NCBI RefSeq assembly: GCF_029948125.1
Contig: NZ_JASAMB010000020.1
Coordinates: 1-64,000 of the forward strand
DNA: 64,000 nt
Direction: 5' to 3'
Source of the DNA: Catellatospora sp. KI3
GTDB lineage: Bacteria > Actinomycetota > Actinomycetes > Mycobacteriales > Micromonosporaceae
The stretch's first letter is position 1; the number at the start of each line of letters is the position of its first letter. The position numbers and the translations under genes are program-made. A model generated the notes under the pieces. That model was given only the letters and a program-made list of their open reading frames with translations, had not been told where the DNA came from and made no database searches. Positions 7,449-16,337 of the stretch are shown here, in pieces.

Positions 7449-8177
7449 TTAGATGGCGCGGGTGGTGGCGTTGGCTAGGGCGGCGAGGGCGCTGGCGGCG
7501 AGGCAGGAGAGGACGAGGCGGCGGAAGGCGGCCGGGTTCAGGCGGTGGAAGAGGATGTTGCCCAGCCACGCGCCGAGCGCCGTCGCGGGCAGGCCGGCCG
7601 TCGCGAGCAGGACCGCATGCCAGGTCAGGGTGCCGGCGATGCCGAAGCCGACCACCGCGACCGGCCCGACCACCCCGAAGATCAGCGCGACCGTGGCCCG
7701 GAACACGCGCGGTTCGAGCTTCATCGCGCGCAGGGTGGCCACCAGCGGCGGTCCGTTGGTGCCGGTCGTGGTGGTGAGCACCCCGGCCAGGATCCCGGCC
7801 GCGGCGGCGGTCCCGGCCCCGGGCGAGAGCTGCCAGCCGCGCCACACCACGACCGTGCTGGCCAGGTTGACCACCGCGATCAGGGCCAGCAGCGCCAGGT
7901 CGGGCAGCGAGATGAGCAGCAGCAGACCCAGCGGCATGCCGACCGCGACCGCGAGCAGCAGCCGGCGCGCGACCGGCCGCTCCGCGTGGGCGCGCTCACG
8001 CCAGGCGGTGACAGCGTTCAGCAGCAGGCTGATGATCGTCGCCGACACCACGGCGGGCTGCGGCTGGTCGGCCATGGCCAGCAGCGGCACCGACACGAGC
8101 GAGAAGCCGAAGCCGGTCACCGCCTGCGCGAACGCGGCCACCCCGAAGACGGCGGCGGCGATCAGGTACAGGGTCAC
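7449..8177 (-). CDS. TauE/SafE family anion permease
   Basis: A 242-residue membrane protein with about eight hydrophobic helices. It carries the family's N-terminal pattern (FAQAVTGFGFSLVSVPLL) and a second similar half (GVLTTTTGTNGPPLVATL), the internal duplication of TauE/SafE proteins, which export sulfite, sulfoacetate or related organic anions. Start is GTG. It lies 45 bp after the aminotransferase gene on the same strand and may be read through from it. The substrate cannot be told from the sequence. Confidence 0.88.
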   Translation of the reverse strand: MTLYLIAAAVFGVAAFAQAVTGFGFSLVSVPLLAMADQPQPAVVSATIISLLLNAVTAWRERAHAERPVARRLLLAVAVGMPLGLLLLISLPDLALLALIAVVNLASTVVVWRGWQLSPGAGTAAAAGILAGVLTTTTGTNGPPLVATLRAMKLEPRVFRATVALIFGVVGPVAVVGFGIAGTLTWHAVLLATAGLPATALGAWLGNILFHRLNPAAFRRLVLSCLAASALAALANATTRAI

Positions 8178-8222
8178 GGCGCCATACCGTACCCGTTGAC
8201 CTGGGGCGGCGCCTACCTGTGG

Positions 8223-9431
8223 TCAGTGGGCGGGCTGCGCCTCGGTGAGCAGCTTGGTCAGCCGGGTGAGGCCTTCGACCAGGTCGGTGTCGCCGAGGGC
8301 GTACGACAGCCGGAAGTAGCCCGGCGTCCCGAACGCCTCCCCGGGCACCAGCGCCACCTCGGCCTCCTCCAGCACCAGCGCGGCCAGCTCGGCGGAGGTC
8401 TCGGGACGGCGTCCGCGCAGCTCCCGGCCGAGCAGGCCTTTCACCGACGGGTACGCGTAGAAGGCGCCGAGCGGCTCCGGGCAGACCACCCCGGGGATGT
8501 CGTTGAGCATGGTGACCATGGTCCGGCGGCGCCGGTCGAACGCCTGGCGCATCCCGTCGACGGCGGACAGGTCGCCGCTGACGGCGGCCAGCGCGGCGGC
8601 CTGGGCCACGTTGCAGACGTTGGAGGTGAGGTGCGACTGCAGGTTGGTCGCGGCGGCCACCACGTCCGGGGCGCCGATCAGCCAGCCCACCCGCCAGCCG
8701 GTCATGGCGTACGTCTTGGCGACGCCGTTGAGGATCACGACCCGGTCGCCCAGTTCCGGCACCGCGCTGGCGATGCTGGTGAACTTCGCGTTGCCGTACG
8801 TGAGGTGCTCGTAGATCTCGTCGGTGATCACCCACAGCCCGTGCTCGTCGGCCCAGCGGCCGATCGCCACCACCTGCTCCGGCGGGTACACCGCGCCGGT
8901 GGGGTTGGCGGGGGAGGCGAACAGCAGCGCCTTGGTGCGCGGCGTACGCGCCGCCTCCAGCTGCTCGACGGTGGCCAGGTAGCCGGAGTGCTCGTCGGTG
9001 ACCACGTCGACCTGCACCGCCCCGGCCAGCTTGATCGCCTCCGGGTACGTGGTCCAGTACGGCGCGACGACCAGGATCTCGTCGCCGGGGTCGAGCAGCG
9101 TGGCGAAGGCGGTGTAGACGGCCTGCTTGCCGCCGTTGGTGACCAGCACCTGGCCGGGCGGCACCTGGTAGCCGGAGTCGCGCGCGGTCTTGGCCGCGAT
9201 CGCCTCGCGCAGTTCGGGCAGCCCCGGGGTCGGCGAGTACTTGTGCATGCGGGGCTGGGCGGCGGCGGCCTGGGCGGCTTCGACGATGTAGTCCGGGGTG
9301 GGGAAGTCGGGCTCTCCGGCGCCGAACCCGATCACGGGTCGGCCCGCTGACTTCAGTGCCTTGGCCTTGGCGTCCACGGCGAGGGTGGCTGATTCGGCGA
9401 TGGCCGCGATGCGGCGGGAGATCCGCTCCAT
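8223..9431 (-). CDS. Class I pyridoxal-phosphate aminotransferase (aspartate-type)
   Basis: A 402-residue fold-type I aminotransferase, the usual length for prokaryotic aspartate aminotransferases of subgroup I-beta. Visible features are [10 protein letters not shown] near the N-terminus, PANPTGAVY, and the Schiff-base Lys239 in [16 protein letters not shown]-terminal Arg region (YFRLSYAL) would bind the substrate carboxylate. It would exchange amino groups between aspartate and 2-oxoglutarate. The ATG at 9431 matches the family N-terminus; an in-frame ATG six codons upstream is less likely. A terminator of the upstream lipoprotein gene (9499-9536) separates it from that gene, so it has its own promoter. 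Confidence 0.93.
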   Translation of the reverse strand: MERISRRIAAIAESATLAVDAKAKALKSAGRPVIGFGAGEPDFPTPDYIVEAAQAAAAQPRMHKYSPTPGLPELREAIAAKTARDSGYQVPPGQVLVTNGGKQAVYTAFATLLDPGDEILVVAPYWTTYPEAIKLAGAVQVDVVTDEHSGYLATVEQLEAARTPRTKALLFASPANPTGAVYPPEQVVAIGRWADEHGLWVITDEIYEHLTYGNAKFTSIASAVPELGDRVVILNGVAKTYAMTGWRVGWLIGAPDVVAAATNLQSHLTSNVCNVAQAAALAAVSGDLSAVDGMRQAFDRRRRTMVTMLNDIPGVVCPEPLGAFYAYPSVKGLLGRELRGRRPETSAELAALVLEEAEVALVPGEAFGTPGYFRLSYALGDTDLVEGLTRLTKLLTEAQPAH

Positions 9432-9498
9432 GCGCCCACTCTTGCACATTCCGGACGTCGGCGCGGGACGAGGCGGCTGTGTCCGGCCCGTGGGCGAC

Positions 9499-9536
9499 CT
9501 GCCGGCTCGCCCTCGCCGATGAGGGCGAGCCGGCAG
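9499..9536 (-). terminator. Strong terminator hairpin
   Basis: A perfect 16-bp stem (CTGCCGGCTCGCCCTC and complement) with a 6-nt loop, 5 nt after the stop of the lipoprotein gene on the minus strand. Confidence 0.85.
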
Positions 9537-9540
9537 GAGA

Positions 9541-9987
9541 TCAGCAGCCCTGGTGCAGCTTCGCCTGGACGGTCTCGGGCACCTTGACCGCGCCGTCGCA
9601 GACGCCGTCGGAGCCGACCGCGACCGGCGTCCACTTGCCGGTGGCGGGGTCGTACCGGAAGAGGACGACCAGGGGGTCGGCGTTCTTCACCACGGTCATC
9701 GCGGTGGACCAGCCCTCGGCGCACCTGGGCTCGCCGATGCCGGTGACGCTCTTGTCGATCTCGTCGAAGACGGCGGGGGTGGCCTTGAGCGCCTCGTACA
9801 TGAGGTTGACGTCCGGCGGGCAGCCTGTGTCGGTCGACGGCGACGCCGCCGGGGAGGCCGGGGCTGCCGCGCTCGGAGTGGCTCCGGCGGCCGTGCCGGC
9901 GCCCTCCGAGCAGGCGGTGGTGACGGCTATGAGCGCCGTGGCGGCGAAGAGGAGTCCGAGCATTCTGCTGTGCTTCGTGAGAGTCAC
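9541..9987 (-). CDS. Putative lipoprotein
   Basis: A 148-residue protein with a lipoprotein signal: n-region TLTKHSR, a hydrophobic core, then VTTAC with Cys26 as the lipid site. A Ser/Ala/Pro/Thr linker follows, and then a small domain of about 95 residues with four Cys. No family is recognised. GTG 9987 is a reasonable start; GTG 10002 and ATG 9963 are alternatives, and none has a strong ribosome binding site. It is monocistronic, ended by 9499-9536. Confidence 0.75.
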   Translation of the reverse strand: MTLTKHSRMLGLLFAATALIAVTTACSEGAGTAAGATPSAAAPASPAASPSTDTGCPPDVNLMYEALKATPAVFDEIDKSVTGIGEPRCAEGWSTAMTVVKNADPLVVLFRYDPATGKWTPVAVGSDGVCDGAVKVPETVQAKLHQGC

Positions 9988-10078
9988 GGGGAAGTAATAC
10001 ACCGGGTCCGGCCGTCCGACCTAATTGGACCGTTGATCTGTGGGTGACCTGGGCGGGCGGTCGCGCTAGAGTGCCGGA

Positions 10079-10510
10079 ATGGGCCGCCTCATCAGTGAGA
10101 GCCGGGTCGTCAGCGCGGCGCCGGAGGAGATCTTCGAGCTGCTGGCGGATCCGGCCCAGCATCCGCTCATCGACGGGTCGGGATCGGTGCTGGCGGCCCG
10201 GGGTGCCCCGCGCCGGCTCGCGCTCGGGATGAAGTTCGGCATGGACATGCACATGGGCGCCGACTACCGCGTGCTGAACACGGTGGTGGAGTTCGAGGAG
10301 GGCCGCCTGATCGCGTGGCGGCACTTCAACGGGCACCGCTGGCGCTGGCGGCTGGATCCGGCCGAGGACGGGCGGACCGTGGTCACCGAGCAGTTCGACT
10401 GGTCGACCGCGCGCATCCCGCTGCTGATCAGCGTCAGCTGGTTCCCGCGCCGCAACCGCCGGGCGATCAGCCGTACCCTCGATCGCCTGGAGGCGCGCTT
10501 CGCCGCCTGA
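10079..10510 (+). CDS. SRPBCC/START-like domain protein
   Basis: A 143-residue protein with the order of a polyketide-cyclase or START-like fold: N-terminal strand ESRVVSAAPEEIFELLADP, a central hydrophobic-cavity strand set, and a long C-terminal helix (AISRTLDRLEARF). Such proteins bind lipids, aromatic compounds or hydrophobic metabolites. It converges on the MFS gene, with a long perfect inverted repeat (10522-10575) in the gap. No partner gene suggests the ligand. Confidence 0.8.
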   Translation: MGRLISESRVVSAAPEEIFELLADPAQHPLIDGSGSVLAARGAPRRLALGMKFGMDMHMGADYRVLNTVVEFEEGRLIAWRHFNGHRWRWRLDPAEDGRTVVTEQFDWSTARIPLLISVSWFPRRNRRAISRTLDRLEARFAA

Positions 10511-10521
10511 CGGACCCGGCG

Positions 10522-10575
10522 GTTTCGGGGAAAGTGCAGGAATCGAAGCCCGAATTCCTGCACTTTCCCCGAAAC
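10522..10575. repeat. Palindromic element C between convergent genes
   Basis: Perfect 22-bp arms (10522-10543 and 10554-10575; outer end GTTTCGGGGAAAG) with a 10-nt loop, 12 bp after the SRPBCC stop and 34 bp before the MFS stop. The stem is longer than needed for termination and contains A-rich stretches unlike its surroundings. Its layout matches families A and B, but I see no second copy in this window. Confidence 0.75.
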
Positions 10576-10608
10576 TGCACGAAACGGCCGCGTAGGGGAG
10601 CGGGCGGG

Positions 10609-11976
10609 TCAGCGGAGGGTGCGGTCCAGGGTGTAGCGGCGCTGGAGGAGCATCGCGACGAGCATCAGGACCGCGGGGACCAGGCCGAAGCCTAGGCGGA
10701 TCATCGTGTGGGCGAGGCCCGGCTGGGTGACGTGCTCGCCCGCGCCGGAGGCGACGAACCCGCCGACGGCCAGGCAGGCGGAGTAGACGTACGGGCCGAG
10801 CGCGCCGCCGGTAGCCTCGGCCGCCGTCCATACGCCGGTGTAGGTCCCGGCCCGCTCGGCGCCTCCGGCGGCGCGGATCGCGTCGGGCATCATCGAGAAC
10901 GGCAGCAGCTGCATCGCGGCGAACGCGATGCCGAGCACCGCGACCGCGCCGATCAGCACCGGGAGCCCGGCGGCGGAGCCGAGCGCGAGCACCAGCGACC
11001 CGGCGACGAACGCGCCCTGGGCGATGAGCAGGCCGGGCTGCTTGCCGATGCGGCGGGCGACCGCGACCCAGACCGGCGTGGCGATCAGGGCCGGGGCCAC
11101 GAAGGCGGCGACGAGCACGGTGGTCAGGCCGGGGCGGCCCAGTTCGTACTCGGCGAAGAAGGGGACGGCGGCCAGCACCAGGTGGGTGGTGGTGGACATG
11201 GCCAGGTAGGCGCCGACCAGCCAGCGGAACTGCGGGTCGCGCAGGGCGCCGAGCAGGGCCTTGAACCCGGCGGCGGAGTGCGCCGCCCCGGCGGCCTCGC
11301 CGGGGGCGGCCAGAGCCAGGCGCCGTACGCCGCCGATGCCGACCAGCATGGTCGCCAGCATCGTCGCGCCGAGCACCGCGCCCATCAGCGCGTACCCGCC
11401 CCGGGTGGGGTCCTGCTTGCCCGCGAGCATGGGGGCGAGCACGCCGGACAGCAGGATGCCGATGGTGAGCACCACCATCCGGAAGCCCATCAGGCGGGTG
11501 CGCTCGTGGTAGCCGATGCCCAGGTCGGCGGGGGTGGACAGGTACGGCACCTGGTACGCGGCGAACAGCAGGTTGCCCGCGACGAAGCCGACCGCGACCC
11601 AGGCGGCGGCGGGGGCGCCGGACAGCCCGCCGGGCACCGCGAACAGGGCCGCGAAGGCGAGCGGCAGGCCGCAGCCCAGGGCCATCAGCGTGCGGCGGTG
11701 GCCGCGGCGGCGCAGGTCGCGGTCGGACAGGTGGCCGACCCACGGGTGCAGCACCACGTCGGCGATCTTCGGCACCAGCAGCACGACGCCGGCCAGCAGC
11801 GGCGTCACGGCGAGCACGTCGGTGAGGAAGTACAGCAGCAGCAGGCCGGGTACGGTCACCCAGGTCCCCATGCCGAGCGAGCCGGTCGCGAACGCGGCCA
11901 TGCCGCCGCGCGGCAGGCGGGCCGAGCGCGTCGCGGCGGCTTCGGCCGCGGTCTCGCCGGAGCTGTAATCCAACAT
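10609..11976 (-). CDS. MFS transporter, GPH/MelB-like
   Basis: A 455-residue, 12-helix transporter. The motif SDRDLRRRGHRRTLMALG after helix 2-3 and YHERTRLMGFRMV resemble the glycoside-pentoside-hexuronide:cation symporter branch of the major facilitator superfamily. It diverges from a TetR gene; the operator 11966-11986 covers its start codon, so repression by that TetR protein is likely. The same operator precedes the FMO-SDR operon. The transporter may therefore import the substrate, or export the product, of the monooxygenase. This link is inferred from shared operators. ATG 11976 is the natural start; an upstream in-frame start would run through the operator. Confidence 0.88.
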   Translation of the reverse strand: MLDYSSGETAAEAAATRSARLPRGGMAAFATGSLGMGTWVTVPGLLLLYFLTDVLAVTPLLAGVVLLVPKIADVVLHPWVGHLSDRDLRRRGHRRTLMALGCGLPLAFAALFAVPGGLSGAPAAAWVAVGFVAGNLLFAAYQVPYLSTPADLGIGYHERTRLMGFRMVVLTIGILLSGVLAPMLAGKQDPTRGGYALMGAVLGATMLATMLVGIGGVRRLALAAPGEAAGAAHSAAGFKALLGALRDPQFRWLVGAYLAMSTTTHLVLAAVPFFAEYELGRPGLTTVLVAAFVAPALIATPVWVAVARRIGKQPGLLIAQGAFVAGSLVLALGSAAGLPVLIGAVAVLGIAFAAMQLLPFSMMPDAIRAAGGAERAGTYTGVWTAAEATGGALGPYVYSACLAVGGFVASGAGEHVTQPGLAHTMIRLGFGLVPAVLMLVAMLLQRRYTLDRTLR

Positions 11977-11986
11977 TCGCTGGATA
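11966..11986. promoter_or_regulatory. TetR operator, site 1
   Basis: Read on the minus strand it is TATCCAGC-N4-GTTGGATTA, an inverted repeat (ATCCA/TGGAT core) between the divergent MFS and TetR genes that overlaps the MFS start codon. The same 21-bp pattern recurs in the plus direction at 12673-12693, before the FMO gene. Two sites flanking the TetR gene make it their probable regulator. Confidence 0.75.
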
Positions 11987-11996
11987 GTAGGGCACG

Positions 11997-12650
11997 ATGG
12001 GAGCCATGACCACACCCCGCCGCGGACCCGGCCGTCCCCGCAGCGCCGACCGGGTCGCCACCCCCGAGGCGATCGTCGTCGCCGCCACCGGGCTGTTCGC
12101 CCGGCGCGGCTTCGACGCCGTGGGCATGCGCGAGGTCGCGGCCGCGGCCGGGGTCGACGTCGCCACCGTGCACCACCACGTGGGTACGAAGGCAGCCCTC
12201 TACGACGCCTGCTTCGCCCGCATCCACGAGGCCGAGAGCACGGTCCTCACCCAGGCCACCGGCGCGGCCCGCGCCGCGGTCGGGTCCGGCCCGGTCACCG
12301 CGATGGCCGCCCTGCACGAGCTGCTGGACAGCTTCGTCGACTTCCTCGAGGACCGTCCCGAGACCACCGGTCTTTGGCTGCGCCGCTGGCTGGAGCCCGA
12401 CCGGCACGCCGAGCTGGACGAGCGCTACTCGAATCCGCTCTACCGGGCCGTGGAGCAGGTGCTCGCCGAGGCGCACGCGGCCGGGGTGCTCGACGAGCCC
12501 GACCCGCACCTGGCCGTACGCAGCCTCGTCTGGGCGGTGCACGCGCACGTGGTGGGCCTGCTGTCGGGGGCGGCCGGGGCGCGGCAGCGCCGCGAGTTCC
12601 GGGCCTACGCGCACCGCTGGCTGGACCGGATGTACGCCCCCCGCCCTTGA
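11997..12650 (+). CDS. TetR-family regulator of the MFS/FMO-SDR genes
   Basis: A 217-residue TetR protein. The N-terminal arm is basic (TPRRGPGRPRSADR), followed by the helix-turn-helix GMREVAAAAGVDVATVHHHVG at about residues 37-60 and a helical ligand domain of normal size. ATG 11997 and ATG 12006 are both possible starts; neither has a strong ribosome binding site. Matching operators on either side (11966-11986 and 12673-12693) imply autoregulation plus control of the divergent transporter and the downstream FMO-SDR operon. The ligand is probably the substrate of the flavoenzyme. Confidence 0.9.
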   Translation: MGAMTTPRRGPGRPRSADRVATPEAIVVAATGLFARRGFDAVGMREVAAAAGVDVATVHHHVGTKAALYDACFARIHEAESTVLTQATGAARAAVGSGPVTAMAALHELLDSFVDFLEDRPETTGLWLRRWLEPDRHAELDERYSNPLYRAVEQVLAEAHAAGVLDEPDPHLAVRSLVWAVHAHVVGLLSGAAGARQRREFRAYAHRWLDRMYAPRP

Positions 12651-12672
12651 CGCCGTCGGCGCCCTCCGGCAA

Positions 12673-12693
12673 TATCCAGCAGGCGTTGGATTA
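12673..12693 (+). promoter_or_regulatory. TetR operator, site 2
   Basis: TATCCAGC-N4-GTTGGATTA, identical to site 1 (11966-11986, opposite orientation) outside the 4-bp centre. It lies 16 bp upstream of the FMO start, where binding would block transcription start or ribosome access. Confidence 0.78.
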
Positions 12694-12708
12694 ATTGGGG
12701 AGGGTGCG

Positions 12709-14043
12709 ATGAGCCCACGTGTCGCCGTCATCGGCGCCGGGCCGGCCGGACTGGCCGTGCTCAAGGCGCTGGCCGACCGGGGCGTGCCCGCGGTCTGCTT
12801 CGACGCCGGGGCGCAGGTCGGCGGCTTGTGGGTGTACGGCGCGCCGCACTCCTCGGCGTACCGCACGCTGCACCTCAACACCAGCCGGACCCGCACCGAG
12901 TTCGCCGACGCGCCCATGCCCGCCGACTGGCCCGACTACCCCGACCACGGCCGCATCGCCGCCTACCTGCACGACTACGCGGTCCGCTTCGACCTGCTCC
13001 GGAGCGTGTGCCTGCACCACACCGTGACCGAGGTGGTCCGCGAGGGCGACAGCTGGCGGGTCACCGCGCTCAACCCCGACGGCGCGGTGACCGTACGCGT
13101 CGAGGCGGTCGTGGTCGCCAACGGCCACAACAGCCGCCCCCGCCTGCCCGAACCCGCCTACCCGGGCACGGTCACCGCCGAGCAGCTGCACAGCCACGAC
13201 TACCGGGGCCCGGAGCAGCTCGCCGGGCGGCGCGTGCTCGTGGTCGGCGGCGGCAACTCGGCCATGGACATCGCCGTCGACGCGTCGTACGTCGCCCCGC
13301 GCACGCTGCTGTCGGTGCGCCGGGGCGTGTGGGTGGTGCCCAAGCACCTGTTCGGCAAGCCGTCGGACACGCTCAACGGCGCGCTGGCCAAGCGGCTGCC
13401 GTGGCGGCTGCGCCAGCGCATCAGCCAGACCATGCTGCGCGCCGCCGTCGGGCCGCCGTCGCGCTACGGCCTGCCCGACCCGGAGCACGGCTTCCTGCAG
13501 GACCACCCGACCCTGTCCGACGCGCTGCTGTCGCGGATCAGCCACGGCGAGATCGGCGTACGCGGCGGGATCAGCCGGATCGACGGGCAGACCGTCGCCT
13601 TCGCCGACGGGCGCACCGACGAGGTCGACCTGGTCGTGTGGTGCACCGGCTACGCCATCGACCTGCCGTTCCTGGAGCAGGGGCTGCTCGCGCCGTCGGC
13701 CGAGCGGATGCCGCTGTTCCGGCACGTGTTCCACCAGGGCGAACCCGGGCTGATGTTCGTCGGGCTGATGCAGTCCACCGGGTCGGCGCTGCCGGTGGTC
13801 GAGGCGCAGGCCCGGCTGGCCGCGGCGTACGTCGCCGGACGGTACGCGCTGCCCGACCCGGCCGCCCAGCGCGCCGACATCGCCCGCGAGCACGCCGCGG
13901 CGCGCGACCGCTGGGGCGAGCGCCGACCCGCGATGCGCATCGACTTCGACGCCTACCTGGAGCTGGCCGCCCGCGAACTCACGCAGGGCACCGCCCGTGC
14001 GCTGCGCGGCCAGGGCATGAGCTGGAAGGGGAACATCCGATGA
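12709..14043 (+). CDS. Flavin-containing monooxygenase (FMO/BVMO-like)
   Basis: A 444-residue FAD- and NAD(P)H-dependent oxygenase. The FAD Rossmann motif GAGPAG is at residues 9-14. The FMO-like signature region (YPGTVTAEQLHSHDYRGP) lies at about residue 150, followed by the NADPH Rossmann motif VVGGGNSAMD at about 180. A second conserved stretch near residue 310 reads LVVWCTGYAID. Such enzymes oxygenate S or N centres or carry out Baeyer-Villiger reactions. The next gene (SDR) overlaps by 4 nt. A TetR operator lies just upstream. The SDR partner suggests a pathway in which an alcohol is oxidised to a ketone and then oxygenated, but this is inference. Confidence 0.88.
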   Translation: MSPRVAVIGAGPAGLAVLKALADRGVPAVCFDAGAQVGGLWVYGAPHSSAYRTLHLNTSRTRTEFADAPMPADWPDYPDHGRIAAYLHDYAVRFDLLRSVCLHHTVTEVVREGDSWRVTALNPDGAVTVRVEAVVVANGHNSRPRLPEPAYPGTVTAEQLHSHDYRGPEQLAGRRVLVVGGGNSAMDIAVDASYVAPRTLLSVRRGVWVVPKHLFGKPSDTLNGALAKRLPWRLRQRISQTMLRAAVGPPSRYGLPDPEHGFLQDHPTLSDALLSRISHGEIGVRGGISRIDGQTVAFADGRTDEVDLVVWCTGYAIDLPFLEQGLLAPSAERMPLFRHVFHQGEPGLMFVGLMQSTGSALPVVEAQARLAAAYVAGRYALPDPAAQRADIAREHAAARDRWGERRPAMRIDFDAYLELAARELTQGTARALRGQGMSWKGNIR

Positions 14044-14879
14044 GGACACTGCGCGGACAGCGGGCCGTGGTCACGGGGGCCAACGGCACGTTCGGACGGC
14101 TGCTCTGCGAACGCCTCGCGGCCGCCGGAGCTCACGTGGTGGGCCTGGACCTGACCGGCGGCCGGATCGGCGACAGCCCGGTCGTCGCGTGCGACCTGAC
14201 CGACGGCGGCCAGGCGCGCCAGGGCGTCGCGCAGGCGGTCGAGCTGCTGGGCGGGCTGGACCTGCTGGTCAACAACGCCGGGGTCGGCGGACCGGCCCCG
14301 GCCGAGCTGCCGCCCGGCGACCAGGCCCGCCGCCAGCTGGAGGTGAACCTGGTCGCGGCGTGGCACACCACCGCCGCCGCGATCGAGCCGCTGGAGCGCA
14401 GCCGGGGCCGGATCGTGTTCGTGTCCAGCCGGATGGCGCTGCTGCCGCTGCCGCTGGCCGCCGCGTACGGCGTGAGCAAGCGGGCCCTGGTCGCCTACGC
14501 CGACGCGCTGCGCCTGGAGGTCGGCTCGCACATCGGCGTCAGCGTCGTCTACCCGAGCATGGTCGCCTCGCCCATCCACGACGCCTCCGCGCAGGCCGGC
14601 CTGTCCCTGCAGGGCGTGTCCCGGTACGAGCCGGTCGAGGGCGTGGTCGCCGCGATCCTCGGCGCGGCCACCGCCCGCCGCCCGCGCCGCGACATCGCCA
14701 CCACCGGGCGGGGCCGGGTGGAGCTGTTCGTGGCCAGGCACTTCCCGTCCCTGGCCGCCCGCATGGTGCGGCGCACCATCACCGCGCGCATCGCCGCGGG
14801 CGACCTCGACGCCGCCCCGCTGGCCGCGGGCATGCTGCGCCGGGCGGGGCGGAAACCGCTGGAGGCGCCGGCAGGCTGA
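14040..14879 (+). CDS. Short-chain dehydrogenase/reductase
   Basis: A 279-residue classical SDR. The cofactor motif TGANGTFG lies at residues 13-20, with NNAG in the central strand and the catalytic Ser (VFVSSRMALLP) and Tyr-Lys pair (AAYGVSKRAL) all present. It would interconvert an alcohol and a carbonyl with NAD(P)H. The start overlaps the FMO stop (ATGA), so the two are co-transcribed and probably act in one pathway under the TetR operator at 12673-12693. Confidence 0.9.
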   Translation: MRTLRGQRAVVTGANGTFGRLLCERLAAAGAHVVGLDLTGGRIGDSPVVACDLTDGGQARQGVAQAVELLGGLDLLVNNAGVGGPAPAELPPGDQARRQLEVNLVAAWHTTAAAIEPLERSRGRIVFVSSRMALLPLPLAAAYGVSKRALVAYADALRLEVGSHIGVSVVYPSMVASPIHDASAQAGLSLQGVSRYEPVEGVVAAILGAATARRPRRDIATTGRGRVELFVARHFPSLAARMVRRTITARIAAGDLDAAPLAAGMLRRAGRKPLEAPAG

Positions 14880-14896
14880 AGCCGTACCCTCATCCG

Positions 14897-15544
14897 ATGA
14901 CCGTAGGCTCGGCTCTGCTCTCGTTCACGCTCGTCGCCGCGGTGGTGACGATCATCCCCGGGGCCGACACGGCGCTGGTGCTGCGGACCTCGGTGGCCCA
15001 GGGGCGTCGGCACGCGTACGCCACCGCGCTGGGCATCTGCACCGGCGCCCTGATCTGGGGCACCGCGGCCGCCGCGGGCATCTCGGTGCTGGTCACCGCG
15101 TCGCAGACGGCGTTCACGGTGATCCGGGTGGCGGGTGCGGCCTACCTGGTGTATCTGGGCGCGGTCATGCTGCGCGACGCCTGGCGGCGGCGCGGGTCCG
15201 ATCCGGACGGTGTGGCGGCGCGGCTGCCGGACTCCGCGCGCCGGGCGTTCCTGCGCGGCCTGGTCACGAACCTGCTCAACCCGAAGGTCGGCGTCTTCTA
15301 CGCCGCGATGCTGCCGCAGTTCCTGCCCGCCGACGTCCCGTCGCTGCCGATGGGTGTGCTGATGGCGCTCATCCACGACGCCGAGGCGATGCTGTGGTTC
15401 ACCCTGATCATCGTGGGGGTGGACCTGGCCCGCCGGTGGCTGGTCGGCGGCGCGCCCGCGGCGGTGCGGGTCCGCCGCGGCATCGACGCGGTCGCCGGAA
15501 CGGTCCTGATCGGACTCGGTGTGAAGCTCGCCACTTCGCCCTGA
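14897..15544 (+). CDS. LysE/RhtB family exporter
   Basis: A 215-residue, six-helix membrane protein. The family pattern is visible at the N-terminus (IIPGADTALVLRTSVAQGRRHA) and after helix 3 (GLVTNLLNPKVGVFYAAMLPQF). Members export amino acids such as lysine, threonine or homoserine lactone. It starts 17 bp after the SDR stop and may be the last gene of the FMO-SDR operon, which would make export of a pathway product possible. The substrate cannot be read from the sequence. Confidence 0.9.
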   Translation: MTVGSALLSFTLVAAVVTIIPGADTALVLRTSVAQGRRHAYATALGICTGALIWGTAAAAGISVLVTASQTAFTVIRVAGAAYLVYLGAVMLRDAWRRRGSDPDGVAARLPDSARRAFLRGLVTNLLNPKVGVFYAAMLPQFLPADVPSLPMGVLMALIHDAEAMLWFTLIIVGVDLARRWLVGGAPAAVRVRRGIDAVAGTVLIGLGVKLATSP

Positions 15545-15590
15545 CCGAGATCCCCACTGGACGTTCACGCTTGGTCGCGATGGAATACCG

Positions 15591-16286
15591 GTGAGCAACG
15601 TGCGAAAGGGGTTCGCTGGGGTGGTGCCGGAACTCGTGCTGGTGGGACGCGGACGCAGCGCCGACGTGTACGCCGTCGACGACGGGCGGGTCCTGCGACG
15701 TTACCGTGACGGCACCGACGCCACGGCGGAGGCCGCCGTCATGGCGTACGCGGCCGCCCACGGCCTGCCCGTGCCGCACGTCTACCAGGTCCAGGGCCCG
15801 GACCTGCTGATGGACCGGCTGGACGGGCCGACCCTGCTGGAGGCGATGCTCGACGGCAGCATCGACGTCGAGGCGGGCGCGCAGATCCTGGCGGCGCTCC
15901 ACGCGCGGCTGCACGCGGTGCCGGCCCGCCCGGGCGCGGCGCCCGGGTCGCGGCTGCTGCACCTGGACCTGCACCCGGACAACGTGATCCTGACCGACGA
16001 GTGCCCGATGCTGATCGACTGGCGCAACGCCGCCGACGGCCCGCCCGACCTGGACGTGGCGATGTCGGCACTGATCGTGGCCCAGGTGGCGGTGGGCGAC
16101 GACCCGGCCCTGGCCCACGCCGGGCGCCGGTTCGTGGCGGAGTTCCTGCTGCACGCCGACGGTGATCCGCTGTCGCAGCTGCCCCGGGCGCTGGCCGTGC
16201 GGGAGCTGGATCCGAACCTGACCGGCACCGAACTCGCCCGGCTGGGCGCGGCCGGGGAGCTGGTCCGGGCCTCGCGCCAGGGCTGA
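15591..16286 (+). CDS. APH-like phosphotransferase
   Basis: A 231-residue protein with a protein-kinase-like aminoglycoside-phosphotransferase fold. It has a Gly-rich start (LVGRGRSADVYAV), the catalytic loop LLHLDLHPDNVILT (HxDxxxxN), and a DFG-equivalent LIDWRNA. It would phosphorylate a small molecule with ATP. It is shorter than true aminoglycoside phosphotransferases, so resistance activity is not implied. It stands alone with a GTG start. Confidence 0.85.
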   Translation: MSNVRKGFAGVVPELVLVGRGRSADVYAVDDGRVLRRYRDGTDATAEAAVMAYAAAHGLPVPHVYQVQGPDLLMDRLDGPTLLEAMLDGSIDVEAGAQILAALHARLHAVPARPGAAPGSRLLHLDLHPDNVILTDECPMLIDWRNAADGPPDLDVAMSALIVAQVAVGDDPALAHAGRRFVAEFLLHADGDPLSQLPRALAVRELDPNLTGTELARLGAAGELVRASRQG

Positions 16287-16337
16287 GCCCGGCCGCCGTC
16301 TACGCCCGCGACCACGGGCTGACGTCCTGACGCGGAC

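Noticed and set aside
6943-7845. Possible gene in the 6816-7448 gap
   Set aside because: The frame is low-complexity (His/Thr/Pro/Arg) and arises from the tandem repeat. No ribosome binding site or family pattern.
15591-16286. Aminoglycoside resistance gene
   Set aside because: Only the generic phosphotransferase motifs are present and the protein is short; there is no support for a drug substrate.
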